Source: Myroides oncorhynchi (GTDB lineage Bacteria; Bacteroidota; Bacteroidia; Flavobacteriales; Flavobacteriaceae). Taken from it: a stretch of 64,000 nucleotides of DNA. The number at the start of each line of letters is the position of its first letter. Within the stretch, counting starts at the first letter, position 1. Below, one piece after another: positions 36,994 to 46,802 of the stretch. A program made the translations under genes and the position numbers. The stretch covers positions 2,491,501 to 2,555,500 of the forward strand of contig NZ_JAJJMP010000001.1 of assembly GCF_020905415.1 (NCBI RefSeq), given 5' to 3'. Under the pieces are notes generated by a model. It made no database searches, was not told the origin of the DNA, and saw only the letters and a program-made list of their open reading frames with translations.

Positions 36994-39590
36994 TATCTAA
37001 ACCATTTACCTAATAGATTCTTTAAAAAACTTTTTTGTTGTAGTTCATTTGGTATATAAACATTATGTTCTTTTGCCATTTCTAGATAATAAGCTAATTT
37101 CTCACTGTTTTTATGAGTTTCATCATAAGCATAAATGTATAATAAATCTGTCACTGCTTGTGTATAACCTTTTTGTACTGCTTGTTCAAAGTATTCGATC
37201 GCTTTGACAGTATCTTGTTTTACTTCATACCCTAGATTATAACATTTACCCATTAAGAAAGAGCCTAAATGATCTTCTTCCTTAATGTCCTTTTTGATAT
37301 ACTTCATTGCTTTTTTGTATTCTCCTAATAAGAAATAACAATCAGCAATATAATGGGAAACATAGAAGTCCCATACCTTTTCTAATGGCAAGAAGTATTT
37401 TAAAGCCTCTTGGTAGTTTGCCTCTATACCTTCTGCTCCTTCATAATAGAGTGCAGCAAGATTCATCTTCGCTTGGTTGTTTCCTCTTTCAGCGCCAAGG
37501 ATATAGTACTTTAATCCCTCTTCACTGTTATAAGGCACTCCTAAGGCTTCAAAATATATATAACCAATATTGGTGGCTGCGTGATGATTGCCAAGCTCAG
37601 AAGCCATCAGAAAGAGTTTCATTGCTTTGGGATAGTCGATGTACTGTTCTTCTGTCAAATGTCTATAGGCTAATTCATTTAGAAGTTCATCATCATTTAA
37701 CTGTTCTGCAAAACTTAACAACTGTTCATATGCTTCTGTGAAGTCGTTCTCTAAATAATAGTCTTTAATTCTACGGATATAGAAAGGTTCTAAACTTAGG
37801 TAATCACCGATAGACATTAGTTTAGTTTGTTCCATAAAGTAAGGTTTAAACAGTCCTACTTCTCCTTCCTGATTATAGTGCATACGAGTTGCTAAAGCAA
37901 TTAATTGCGTATGTGGTAGTACCTCTAAAACGTTGTCTTGATATTGATATAACATTTTATCCTTGTAAACAACTATAACTTGTGGTTCGTAATTGAGAGG
38001 ATGTAAGGCAATGTAATTACAATCTTCTACCACAGGTGCTGTTTGTCCAATCGGTGTTATATTCCATAGGTTATTTTTAATTGCATAAGCTTCTATGCCT
38101 AAAACTTTAAGTTCAGTGGCTACTTGCAACGGGATAGCCCATAAGCGATTGATACAATCAAAAACTCCTTTTTTCTTTCCTGAACTAATGTATACCTGTC
38201 CGATTTGTAGATTGATATCCATTAAGATGTATTTCTCGATACGTCCTTTCACATATTCAATTAGGTTCTCTTTTAATTCTAAATCATAGATAGTCATTCC
38301 TTGATCTGTAATGACCTTGATACATTTATCTGTAAGCCCTTCAGCCATCTTTACATTATCTAAAATAAGTTCTCCCTGTGCATCAATAATCTTTTTAAGC
38401 TTGGGACCATTAGCTGAAGGTACTAATAGACAATTACCTGTCCCAATATCTGAGATATCACTGTAATCAAAGTTGCCGATAAAGCCATATTCATTAGAAT
38501 ACATGATGTTGTTATCCTCCTGTTTACCACAGAAATACTGAAAGTAGTATTCGAATGGAGCAGTAGAGGTGAATGGTATACACTCTTTTCCTTTATAATT
38601 AAAAATAGCGTATAACTCGCCTTGTAGTACATTGTAATAATCGTCTTTTAGCAGCTCTATCTCATCATATATAAAGTCTGTGATATAAGCTTTTTCTGTC
38701 AGGTTATACAGCGCATACTTATTATCTTTCTCTAGAGAACAAGTGATAATAGTTTGATAGTCATCAGCCTTGTCAGTTTCTCCTTGGAGGTATGTAACGC
38801 TTGTAGTACTTACATAATCCCATACAGGCTCAAGTATAATGTTTCCTTGTTTATCGATTAGGCCACATTTGTCATTTAGAATGATATACGCTAAGCCACT
38901 TTCTTCAAATTCTCCAATACCTTCATACAATGGAGGGAGTATTATTTCACCATTTAGTTTTCTAATACCCCAAAGTTCGTTCTCTTCAAAATGCTCAAAG
39001 TCGTAGTTCTTCTCAAATGCAACTTCTAACCAATCCCAGCCATAGTTAGCATTATCATTATTTAAGTACTCTTTAAATGTGCTAAAAGGGAAAAAGTAAC
39101 TCGCTATATCAGAGTGATTAAACTGTTCTACGCTTGCATTGCTATTTAATAGTTCTTTAAACTCAACAGCTAATCTTTCAAGAGTAACCAAGTACTCTTT
39201 AGCTAGCTTTTTATGACTTCCTTCGTTCATATTGTAAACATCTGAACCATCTAATACCAAGCTATCTCCTTCTAAATTATTGAAGTAATAGATCTGTTTA
39301 TTATAGGATTCGAAATAGTTAGGTTGGTGTTCTTTAGGAATAAGTGTATCTATATTAGATTGGATCCACTGGTGAAACTGTTCAAATAGAGGTATAGCTT
39401 CTTTCATTCTAAAGTATAGAAGATAAGAAGGTTTAAGGCTATAGTCTTTTAACTCTTTAGACTGTACAGGGATACAGAATAGTGGAAAAAAGAATAAAGG
39501 AATCTCATATTTCCATTCTCCTATGAAGTGATATTCTACTTCACCTTGTAGCGTTAAATCTATATTTGTAACTATATGTCTATGTCCCAT
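36993..39590 (-). CDS. WG-repeat and Sel1-repeat protein
   Basis: 865 residues, no signal peptide. WG beta-repeats begin near residue 207 (LWGIRKLNGEIILPPLYEGI) and continue with CGLIDKQGNIILEPVWDYV (242–260) and further degenerate copies to about 480. The C-terminal third (about 650–840) holds Sel1/TPR-like helical repeats: AMKLFLMASELGNHHAATNI, GLKYYILGAERGNNQAKMNL and AIEYFEQAVQKGYTQAVTDL. The N-terminal 190 residues are unrecognised. The WG plus Sel1 combination suggests a protein-binding scaffold. No enzymatic motif was found. Confidence 0.82.
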   Translation of the reverse strand: MGHRHIVTNIDLTLQGEVEYHFIGEWKYEIPLFFFPLFCIPVQSKELKDYSLKPSYLLYFRMKEAIPLFEQFHQWIQSNIDTLIPKEHQPNYFESYNKQIYYFNNLEGDSLVLDGSDVYNMNEGSHKKLAKEYLVTLERLAVEFKELLNSNASVEQFNHSDIASYFFPFSTFKEYLNNDNANYGWDWLEVAFEKNYDFEHFEENELWGIRKLNGEIILPPLYEGIGEFEESGLAYIILNDKCGLIDKQGNIILEPVWDYVSTTSVTYLQGETDKADDYQTIITCSLEKDNKYALYNLTEKAYITDFIYDEIELLKDDYYNVLQGELYAIFNYKGKECIPFTSTAPFEYYFQYFCGKQEDNNIMYSNEYGFIGNFDYSDISDIGTGNCLLVPSANGPKLKKIIDAQGELILDNVKMAEGLTDKCIKVITDQGMTIYDLELKENLIEYVKGRIEKYILMDINLQIGQVYISSGKKKGVFDCINRLWAIPLQVATELKVLGIEAYAIKNNLWNITPIGQTAPVVEDCNYIALHPLNYEPQVIVVYKDKMLYQYQDNVLEVLPHTQLIALATRMHYNQEGEVGLFKPYFMEQTKLMSIGDYLSLEPFYIRRIKDYYLENDFTEAYEQLLSFAEQLNDDELLNELAYRHLTEEQYIDYPKAMKLFLMASELGNHHAATNIGYIYFEALGVPYNSEEGLKYYILGAERGNNQAKMNLAALYYEGAEGIEANYQEALKYFLPLEKVWDFYVSHYIADCYFLLGEYKKAMKYIKKDIKEEDHLGSFLMGKCYNLGYEVKQDTVKAIEYFEQAVQKGYTQAVTDLLYIYAYDETHKNSEKLAYYLEMAKEHNVYIPNELQQKSFLKNLLGKWFR

Positions 39591-39664
39591 TATGTCTAAT
39601 ATTTTGAACTCAAAAATAGAATAAAAAGCCCTATTTACTAGTACCTATTTATAGCTAAATTATA

Positions 39665-39694
39665 AATAAAAAAAGCACCTTGTACAAGGTGCTT
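39665..39694 (-). terminator. Terminator of the envelope operon/TrmH gene
   Basis: Palindrome AGCACCTTGTACAAGGTGCT (39674–39693) followed by a T-run on the minus strand, 10 bases after the rRNA methyltransferase stop. Confidence 0.88.
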
Positions 39695-39703
39695 ATAGAC
39701 TGT

Positions 39704-40501
39704 TTATTTGAAGTCTCGTTGTCGTTTAGCTTCAAACAGTAGGATAGAAGCTGCAACTGATACGTTCATCGAATCTATCACCCCACTCATAGGGATGATA
39801 ATATTCTTCGTACTAGCGTCTCTCCATTCTTGAGTAAGTCCTATAGCTTCAGTACCTACTACGAATGCTGTAGCTTCCTTGTAATCTCTTGTGTGATATG
39901 CGGTTGAGTCTTGTAAAGTAGCACAGTAGATGTTGATATTGTGTTTCTTTAAAAAGGCAAGAGTATCAGTAGTAGATGCCATTGCTATTTGATTAGTGAA
40001 TACACAGCCTACACTTGAGCGCACTACATTAGGGTTATACAAGTCAGTACGTGGATTAGCGATGATGACAGCATCTATATTAGCCGCATCAGCTGTTCTA
40101 AGTATTGCTCCTAGGTTACCTGGTTTTTCAGTTGCTTCTGCTACTAGAATAATTGGGGTATCAGAAAGAGTTAACTCATTTAAGGCTAATGTCTTCGCAT
40201 TAGCGATAGCGATCACACCTTCTGTCGTATCTCTGTAAGCAAGTTTCTGATAGACATCTTTAGAAATCTCTATTAGTTCTATTTCTTTAGATATAAAAGG
40301 CCTTAACTGTGCATCTGTTACGATATCAGAAACAAATAAAAGGGTATTAAATGTATAGCCACCTTTAGTCGCTAATTCTATTTCTCGAAGCCCTTCAATG
40401 ATAAAAGTACCAGATTGCTTTCTGTTTCTAGATTTTTCTTGTAGTTGAACAATACTTTTGATTAGTGCATTTTGGGGGCTGTCTATTTTTTTAATCATCA
40501 T
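39704..40501 (-). CDS. TrmH/SpoU-family RNA 2'-O-methyltransferase
   Basis: 265 residues. SPOUT-fold motifs: motif 1 EKPGNLGAILRTADAANIDAV, motif 2 VVGTEAIGLTQEW, motif 3 IPMSGVIDSMNVSVAASILLFEA. The last two form the knotted SAM site. The N-terminal 95 residues match the substrate-binding domain (ALIKSIVQLQEKSRNRKQSG). Methylates ribose in rRNA or tRNA; the target nucleotide is unknown. It is the last gene of the minus-strand cluster, one base after the DUF58 stop. Confidence 0.92.
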   Translation of the reverse strand: MMIKKIDSPQNALIKSIVQLQEKSRNRKQSGTFIIEGLREIELATKGGYTFNTLLFVSDIVTDAQLRPFISKEIELIEISKDVYQKLAYRDTTEGVIAIANAKTLALNELTLSDTPIILVAEATEKPGNLGAILRTADAANIDAVIIANPRTDLYNPNVVRSSVGCVFTNQIAMASTTDTLAFLKKHNINIYCATLQDSTAYHTRDYKEATAFVVGTEAIGLTQEWRDASTKNIIIPMSGVIDSMNVSVAASILLFEAKRQRDFK

Positions 40502-40502
40502 A

Positions 40503-41837
40503 TTATAAGGTACCTTTAGCTTTGATTTGCAGGTATTTATTAATCGTGTTTAGGGATAATTCTTCTGGCGGAGTTAAGATGGATTGAATACCATATTTAG
40601 TCAATTCATTCACTATTAAACGCTTTTCAAAGTTAAATTTTTCTGCGATTACTTTATCAAAAATATCATCTGTGTTTTTTGCCTTCTTATTTGTCAGTTT
40701 AGTGAGCTCTGTATTTTCAAAGAATACAACTAACAAAACGTGACTTTTAGCGATAGCTCTAAGGTAAGGCAACTGTCTCTTCAGACTTGATAGAGATTCA
40801 AAATTAGTGTACAGAATGATTAGACTTCGATGTGTAATTTTATGTTTAATATATGCGTATAGTTTTCCGAAATCACTTTCTACAAAGTTAGTGTTGACTC
40901 TATAGAGTTGTTCCATAATCTTTTGTAATTGACTTATTTTTCCTTCTGCGGGCAATTGATTAGTAATGTTCTCAGAGAATGCCATTAGTCCTACTTTATC
41001 ATTCTTTTTTAAGATGACATTTGACAATGCCAGAGTAGAGTTAATAGCGTAATCAAGTAATGATAACCCATTAAAAGGCATTTGCATTACTCGACCTCTA
41101 TCAATGATGTTATAAATAGTTTCAGTGTTTTCATCTTGGAATTGATTCACCATTAACTGACTAGATTTAGCTGTTGCTTTCCAGTTAATATTTCGTATAT
41201 CATCTCCTAAAACATATTCTTTGATTTGCTCAAATTCAGTAGTTGTCCCAATCTTTCTGATTTTCTTCATTCCAAAAGCATATTTATTTTTAGAAAAAGC
41301 TATAAGATCGTATTTCTTCATCTGAATAAACGAGGGATAAGTAGCCAGAATAGCTTGATCGCAGAAAGAGAATCTTCTAGAGACCAAGTGAAGTGGACTA
41401 GATACAAAGATGTTTAATTTACCAAAAAAATACTCACCCCTTTGAGTTGGTCTTAAAGTATAACTAATTGTTTTTGATTCTTTGGAAAGGATATATTTAG
41501 TGATTTCGAAATCCCTTTTTTGGAATTGAAAAGGGATCTCATCTATAATTTCGCAACTTACATTTATGTTGTATTTATTTTCTACTGAGATGTAAATGAT
41601 ATTTTCATCACCATTCGATAGCTTCTCTGGTAAGATACGAACAGCCTTAATATTTTCTTTTTTAGTAAACAATAAAGTAATATCAACAAGAATTGTAATA
41701 AATAATAATAAGAATAATCCCCAAACAACATTATATAAGATAGGAAATATAAATGCAATAACAAATAGAGCAATGATACAGCCTAAGGCTATATATACTC
41801 TTTTTTGCAAATAAAGTTGCTTGAATAATTTAAACAT
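40503..41837 (-). CDS. DUF58 membrane protein
   Basis: 444 residues. Two membrane helices lie near the N-terminus (about 12–52), then a beta-rich domain (RPTQRGEYFFGKLNIFVSSP) and the DUF58 signature EFEQIKEYVLGDDIRNINWK. A vWA-like C-terminal part follows (IDRGRVMQMPFNGLSLLDYA, NDKVGLMAFSENI); the MIDAS DxSxS is not intact (IIDRGR). DUF58 proteins pair with MoxR AAA ATPases, and here moxR lies 13 bases upstream in the operon. Confidence 0.9.
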   Translation of the reverse strand: MFKLFKQLYLQKRVYIALGCIIALFVIAFIFPILYNVVWGLFLLLFITILVDITLLFTKKENIKAVRILPEKLSNGDENIIYISVENKYNINVSCEIIDEIPFQFQKRDFEITKYILSKESKTISYTLRPTQRGEYFFGKLNIFVSSPLHLVSRRFSFCDQAILATYPSFIQMKKYDLIAFSKNKYAFGMKKIRKIGTTTEFEQIKEYVLGDDIRNINWKATAKSSQLMVNQFQDENTETIYNIIDRGRVMQMPFNGLSLLDYAINSTLALSNVILKKNDKVGLMAFSENITNQLPAEGKISQLQKIMEQLYRVNTNFVESDFGKLYAYIKHKITHRSLIILYTNFESLSSLKRQLPYLRAIAKSHVLLVVFFENTELTKLTNKKAKNTDDIFDKVIAEKFNFEKRLIVNELTKYGIQSILTPPEELSLNTINKYLQIKAKGTL

Positions 41838-41850
41838 AGTAAGTGTTTTA

Positions 41851-42849
41851 TTATCTAGGAATATCTATTGATTCTATGATTTGATTAATAATATCATTTG
41901 CTGTTATACCTTCCATCTCTCTCTCTGGTGACACAATGATACGGTGTCTCAAGACAGGGATAGCAGCCTCTTTAATATCTTCAGGAGTAACAAAATCTCT
42001 ATTGTTAATAGCAGCAAAGCCTTTAGCAGCATTTAAAATAGCTATCGATGCACGAGGTGATGCTCCTAAATATAATAGAGGATTAGTACGTGTATCAGCT
42101 ACTATCTTAGCGATGTATTCAATGATTTTTTCTTCTACAATTATTTCTTTAATTAATTTTTGAAAAGAAATAATATCTGAAGGAGATACCACCTTATTTA
42201 TTTTAGCTAACTTATTTTCATTGAGTAATTGATGTTCTCGTTGTACGATAGCGATTTCTTCTTCTAAGGTAGGATATTCAATATTTATCTTAAATAAGAA
42301 ACGGTCTAATTGGGCTTCTGGTAGTCTATAAGTACCTTCTTGTTCGATTGGGTTTTGAGTAGCTATTACTAAGAAAGGCTCAGTCATCTGGTAAGAATGT
42401 CCATCTATAGTAATCTGACGTTCTTCCATTACTTCGAATAAAGCTGCTTGAGTTTTCGCTGGGGCACGGTTAATCTCATCGATTAAAATTAGATTAGAAA
42501 AGATAGGTCCCTTTTTAAACTCAAACTCACTCTTTTGCATATTGAAAATCGATGTTCCCAAAATATCTGAGGGCATTAAGTCTGGTGTAAACTGAATACG
42601 ACTAAAATCAATAGCAATCGTTTGAGCTAATAGTTTTGCTGATAGTGTTTTGGCCACACCAGGTACACCCTCTAAGAGAATATGGCCATTAGCGAGAAGT
42701 GCTACAATTAACTGATTGATAGTTTTATCTTGTCCAACAATAACCTTTTTAATTTCGCTCTTGATAGCCTGTACTTTATCTAGTAGTTGACTTAAATCAA
42801 GTCTTGATTCGAAATGTAAGTTTTCTTCTGTGTTGATTGTGTTTTCCAT
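41851..42849 (-). CDS. MoxR-type AAA+ ATPase
   Basis: 332 residues. Walker A is GVPGVAKT (61–68), Walker B is LILIDEINRAP (120–130), then EVMEERQITIDG, sensor-1 ATQNPIEQEGTYRLPEAQLDRF and a C-terminal lid with LGASPRASIAILNAAKGFA. This is the MRP/MoxR subfamily, usually a chaperone acting on a vWA- or DUF58-containing partner. It lies between the DUF4350 and DUF58 genes in the operon. Confidence 0.95.
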   Translation of the reverse strand: MENTINTEENLHFESRLDLSQLLDKVQAIKSEIKKVIVGQDKTINQLIVALLANGHILLEGVPGVAKTLSAKLLAQTIAIDFSRIQFTPDLMPSDILGTSIFNMQKSEFEFKKGPIFSNLILIDEINRAPAKTQAALFEVMEERQITIDGHSYQMTEPFLVIATQNPIEQEGTYRLPEAQLDRFLFKINIEYPTLEEEIAIVQREHQLLNENKLAKINKVVSPSDIISFQKLIKEIIVEEKIIEYIAKIVADTRTNPLLYLGASPRASIAILNAAKGFAAINNRDFVTPEDIKEAAIPVLRHRIIVSPEREMEGITANDIINQIIESIDIPR

Positions 42850-42858
42850 AGTATATCT

Positions 42859-44064
42859 TTAATCGATGATTTTCTCTATTAGTTTATTTAACTCTATTAA
42901 GAGAGCTTCTGAAGCAGAATTCTTAGATGCTCTAAATTTTTCTACAAAATTGATAAAATTGACAATATCTTCTTTGTTCTTTTTCGTTTTAGAATGAAGG
43001 TTATTGATAAAACGCTCGTCTAGTTTAGTTGTATCTAACCAGTATTCTCTTCTAAATTTTTCTAATGTATATATTATTTGCTTATTCATTAAATCGTCAT
43101 AATCTTTATTTTGAATATAGAGATTAGAAACTGTTTTTGTAAAATCTACTGTTGTATTACTAAGAGGCTTTATAATAGGTATTATTCGTTGCTTTCTCTT
43201 AGCTGTAAACAGAATGAATAGAATCAATGTACCAAGGAAAAAATACCATGCCCATTTTAAAGAAGGGTTTTTAAATATAAACCTTAGAATAGATTCTGAG
43301 TGATATTCTGTATCTGTCGAAAGTTTTGTAACAGTATAATATGTTTTTTGTTGAGGTAAATAAGATAAAATACCTTGGGTATATAGATGGTTATTACTTT
43401 CTAACATATTGTAATTGGTAAAAGCGATAGGTTGTAATCCTAGTATCAATTGCCCCTTACCTTGTTTTTGGCGGATGAGATTAGGGTATTTTTTGCCTTT
43501 ATATTTTAAATACCCAAGTACTTCTACCTTATTTCTAAGAGAATCTACAATGTCGAAATAGTAAACATTGGCTCCTTTTAAATTAAATGAATAGGTTGAT
43601 ATAGCAGGATTAGCTAATGTCATAGTAACTTCTGTTTGATCAGAATCATTATATTCATCATCATAATATAAAGAAGTAGCCTCTATACCCTGTATTAATC
43701 CATCTATGTTTTCTTGGAAAATAAGCGCTGTATTTCCCTTTATTAGATATTCATTAAGACTAATTCTTGAGAAAGAATCTAGAAAACTATAATTGTTTAA
43801 TGAGAATAGACTATTTCTATTTATACTGTCATATTGATGTTTCTCGAAAAAATCATAGAGATTATCTGTGATACGCACTAAACTGTCATTTGCAAACAAA
43901 TAATCTATTTCTTGATCTAGGATATAAGTTCCATAAGGACTTTTACTCGTGTTATCTAGTGTTACATTCCAATTGATAGGATCTGTTTTATTTGACTCTA
44001 TAAAAAATACAAAGCCAATTATTACTATAAAAAGGAACAACATTTTTTTAGATGTATTATTCAT
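42859..44064 (-). CDS. DUF4350-like membrane protein
   Basis: 401 residues. N-terminal membrane segment (about 8–24), an extracytoplasmic domain of about 230 residues (NWNVTLDNTSKSPYGTYILD), a second TM at about 270–290 (SLKWAWYFFLGTLILFILFTA) and a cytoplasmic tail. The SPYGTYIL and QKGKGQLILGLQPIAFTNYN blocks are typical of the DUF4350 proteins found beside moxR genes. Function unknown. Confidence 0.83.
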   Translation of the reverse strand: MNNTSKKMLFLFIVIIGFVFFIESNKTDPINWNVTLDNTSKSPYGTYILDQEIDYLFANDSLVRITDNLYDFFEKHQYDSINRNSLFSLNNYSFLDSFSRISLNEYLIKGNTALIFQENIDGLIQGIEATSLYYDDEYNDSDQTEVTMTLANPAISTYSFNLKGANVYYFDIVDSLRNKVEVLGYLKYKGKKYPNLIRQKQGKGQLILGLQPIAFTNYNMLESNNHLYTQGILSYLPQQKTYYTVTKLSTDTEYHSESILRFIFKNPSLKWAWYFFLGTLILFILFTAKRKQRIIPIIKPLSNTTVDFTKTVSNLYIQNKDYDDLMNKQIIYTLEKFRREYWLDTTKLDERFINNLHSKTKKNKEDIVNFINFVEKFRASKNSASEALLIELNKLIEKIID

Positions 44065-44065
44065 T

Positions 44066-44890
44066 TTAACTTTGTTTTAATAGTGTTTTAAATGAGTCTT
44101 GAGCTTTTTTAAACTCAGTCTCTGTAATCTCAAACTCACCATACCAAATATTGTTATAGATATAGGATAGGTATTGGAATTCTTCTTTAAGCTTCTCGTC
44201 TTTTATTTCATTTAAATAATCAGAGTTTGTCTTCTCTATATTCCATACGATCTGTTGTTGTTCTTGTAAGCGTTGTAATAACCATAGGTAATAATAACGT
44301 ATACTTAAACGATATTGTTTTTCGTCTATTGTTTTATTTAAAAGGATCGGAAAGTTAACAGTCTCTAGGTTAAGCTCTATATCATCTACAGGAATATCTA
44401 TAGTACGAGCTTTTTTCTTGAACAACCAATACATATCTTTTTGTATCAATGCTCTAATAATATAGTATACTAACAATGCAATTACTAAGATAGAAGCAAT
44501 TCGATAAATGTTATTTATATTTCGACTAGTATCACTTTCTATGTGTACTGGTTTAAATAGTTCATCTAATTTCTTTTTTAACCACGTTTTAAATCGTTTC
44601 CAAAGAGAGTCTGTTTTTGTTTTTTCTGAATAATCAAATTCATCATTTGACTTATACTTTTTCTTATAATCAGTTTTAAATTTGCTTAGGGTGATATTGG
44701 CGTTATTATCTTCACTATAAGGCAATACATTGACTACACGTTCGACTTCTTCATAGTCTTCGTCTTTATAATCCTCTTGATCCATGTTAGCATAATCTGC
44801 TGAAGGTTCTGTCAGAGTATCGCGTTCTACCTGTGCGAAAGTGTGTAAGGTAAATAGTGATAATATTATTTTTAGATATAACTTATTCAT
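44066..44890 (-). CDS. DUF4129-like membrane protein
   Basis: 274 residues. Signal peptide MNKLYLKIILSLFTLHTFA, an acidic disordered stretch (YANMDQEDYKDEDYEEV), one TM at about 131–149 (RIASILVIALLVYYIIRAL) and a cytoplasmic tail with YRLSIRYYYLWLLQRLQEQQ and the C-terminal IWYGEFEI. These last blocks match the DUF4129 domain of transglutaminase-linked and MoxR-linked operons. It overlaps the next upstream gene by 4 bases. Confidence 0.82.
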   Translation of the reverse strand: MNKLYLKIILSLFTLHTFAQVERDTLTEPSADYANMDQEDYKDEDYEEVERVVNVLPYSEDNNANITLSKFKTDYKKKYKSNDEFDYSEKTKTDSLWKRFKTWLKKKLDELFKPVHIESDTSRNINNIYRIASILVIALLVYYIIRALIQKDMYWLFKKKARTIDIPVDDIELNLETVNFPILLNKTIDEKQYRLSIRYYYLWLLQRLQEQQQIVWNIEKTNSDYLNEIKDEKLKEEFQYLSYIYNNIWYGEFEITETEFKKAQDSFKTLLKQS

Positions 44891-45816
44891 GAGTTTGTTC
44901 CTATCATATCAATGTCTGCATAAGACTGTTTGTTTTCTTTGTTTTCTCTAATACTATAATAAATCAGCCCTTGATTAATTAGCAATACATTATTAGCGAT
45001 AAATGACACTAAAGATGCAAGTAAAAGTATAGCCACCAGCATCAATTTAAAACCTTGTGTTTCCGAAAAATCTGTATTGCTTTTTTCTGAGAGAAGAAGG
45101 TTTCCATAAAATAATATTTGGGGAAGTGAAGTTATTAATCCTAAGAAAATTTGTACCATCATATAGAAAAGCACGGTATTACCTATAATAATCCAAAACT
45201 GACTAAGCATCATATTAAAGCCTATTTTATAAGATTCAAAAAAACCTTTTCTATTGGTAATATACTCATATAAAGATAAACTTACCCATGAAGTAATAGC
45301 AGGAAGTAAGGTAATCATTATAGGAATCCCAATAACAAACATCGTTAATATGACTGACAGACTAAATAGCAATATGGTTAATGGTCCAATAAGAAAGAAT
45401 GTTCCTAAGCCAAAAGATAATAGCCTCAAAAAATCCTTTTTGATTAGTCCTTTTATAAAGCTTAAGTTCTGATATACAGTAGGGTTTTCCTCTATGTTTT
45501 TAAGATAGTATATAGGATAGCTAGCTGTAATAGTGCCGATGATTAAAACAAGAATAACTGAGATGATTACTAGAATGAATATAAAACCTATATTATTTTC
45601 AATAAATGAATCTACAGAACTTGTTTCATATTTACTGGCTTGTATAGAACTATAGATTACATCGATTAGAAAGTAAGAACATAATAAGAATAACATAATT
45701 AAAGCACCGCAAATAGAGAAGTAATTTCTGAAATATACAGCCCCTTCAGTTTTAAAAAATGTGATAGTATCGTTCATTAGGTTACTAAAGGTTCTTCTTT
45801 TAAATACTATGAACAT
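44887..45816 (-). CDS. Multi-spanning membrane protein of the MoxR cluster
   Basis: 309 residues with about six hydrophobic segments: around 35–55, 70–95, 130–160, 165–185, 210–235 and 255–285. The N-terminal cytoplasmic RRTFSNLMNDTITFFKTEGA helix precedes the first TM, and the short internal cytoplasmic loop has SYPIYYLKNIEENPT. No catalytic motif. Genes like this accompany SpoIIM and DUF4129 genes in Flavobacteriaceae; function unknown. Confidence 0.8.
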   Translation of the reverse strand: MFIVFKRRTFSNLMNDTITFFKTEGAVYFRNYFSICGALIMLFLLCSYFLIDVIYSSIQASKYETSSVDSFIENNIGFIFILVIISVILVLIIGTITASYPIYYLKNIEENPTVYQNLSFIKGLIKKDFLRLLSFGLGTFFLIGPLTILLFSLSVILTMFVIGIPIMITLLPAITSWVSLSLYEYITNRKGFFESYKIGFNMMLSQFWIIIGNTVLFYMMVQIFLGLITSLPQILFYGNLLLSEKSNTDFSETQGFKLMLVAILLLASLVSFIANNVLLINQGLIYYSIRENKENKQSYADIDMIGTNS

Positions 45817-45819
45817 AGA

Positions 45820-46785
45820 CTATTGATTATTAAGTTTTGAATGAACTTTCTTAGGATAAATAAAAAAGTAAAATATGATTAACGAGAAGGTACTTAGGAT
45901 GATAAAGTAGTTTAGTATATTAGGCATATCTTTGGCATATCTAGTGATAAATCCCTCTATAAATGCAGCTGTGATAACAAATGGAATCATAGCGATAAAT
46001 ATTTTGAAACCATTCTTAAACCCTAAGATAAAGGAGTTTTTACGCGAGTAGGTTTTTGGGAACAATATACTACCACCAAATACAAATCCTGCAAAAGCTT
46101 CTATAATTATTCCTGTTATTTCGATAGCTCCATGTAGCCAGATACCTCGTAAACTATCAAGAAATGCTCCCTCTTTTATAAAGAGGTACTGAAATGCTCC
46201 CACCATAATACCATTATACAAAAGGTAAACTAAGGTGCCTATTCCAGCAAATATACCATAGACAAAAAACATTAGAGATACATAGAGATTATTAAACGCT
46301 ATTCCTATAAAGCTTCCCCAGTTACTTCCTGACTGATAAATAGCCATAGCATCTCCTTGTTTGATATTATTAAGAGTAGTGTTTACGTAGTGATCTCCTA
46401 GAATCAGTCTGATGAAATTTAGGTCATAATGAGCAGAGACAAAACCTATAGAAAATAAGATAATAAAAGTCAAAACAGAGAAGTATAGATAGTTTTTATA
46501 CTGGTAAACAATAAGAGGAACCTCAGTTTTAAAAAAATGTACTATTCTATTTTCTTCAATACGCTTAGTTTTGTAAATTTTTTGATAAGTTTGTGCCGCT
46601 AAATTATTAAGATATTGTGTAACTTTACTCTGAGGGTAATAAGTCTGAGCATAAGATAAGTCATTCATTATCTGAATGTACATATCCGCTAGGTAGTCAG
46701 GTTTATGATTTGTTTCGGCATACAAGGTATGCTCGAAGTCAATCCATTTTTCTTTATTATATTTGATAAATGCTACTTCTCTCAT
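45820..46785 (-). CDS. SpoIIM-like (stage II sporulation protein M) membrane protein
   Basis: 321 residues. An N-terminal soluble helical part (YNKEKWIDFEHTLYAETNHK) precedes several TM helices. The family signature NNLYVSLMFFVYGIFAGIGT and LHGAIEITGIIIEAFAGFVF (about 216–236) is clear. Despite the name this family is widespread in non-sporulating bacteria. It leads the minus-strand operon that continues through the DUF4129, DUF4350, MoxR, DUF58 and TrmH genes, and is divergent from the RDD gene with only 17 bases between start codons. Confidence 0.9.
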   Translation of the reverse strand: MREVAFIKYNKEKWIDFEHTLYAETNHKPDYLADMYIQIMNDLSYAQTYYPQSKVTQYLNNLAAQTYQKIYKTKRIEENRIVHFFKTEVPLIVYQYKNYLYFSVLTFIILFSIGFVSAHYDLNFIRLILGDHYVNTTLNNIKQGDAMAIYQSGSNWGSFIGIAFNNLYVSLMFFVYGIFAGIGTLVYLLYNGIMVGAFQYLFIKEGAFLDSLRGIWLHGAIEITGIIIEAFAGFVFGGSILFPKTYSRKNSFILGFKNGFKIFIAMIPFVITAAFIEGFITRYAKDMPNILNYFIILSTFSLIIFYFFIYPKKVHSKLNNQ

Positions 46786-46802
46786 TTAAAAGCATGTAAT
46801 TT

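Noticed and set aside
37307..37741. 144-residue plus-strand open frame
   Set aside because: It lies fully inside the WG/Sel1 gene on the opposite strand and its translation has no domain-like character.
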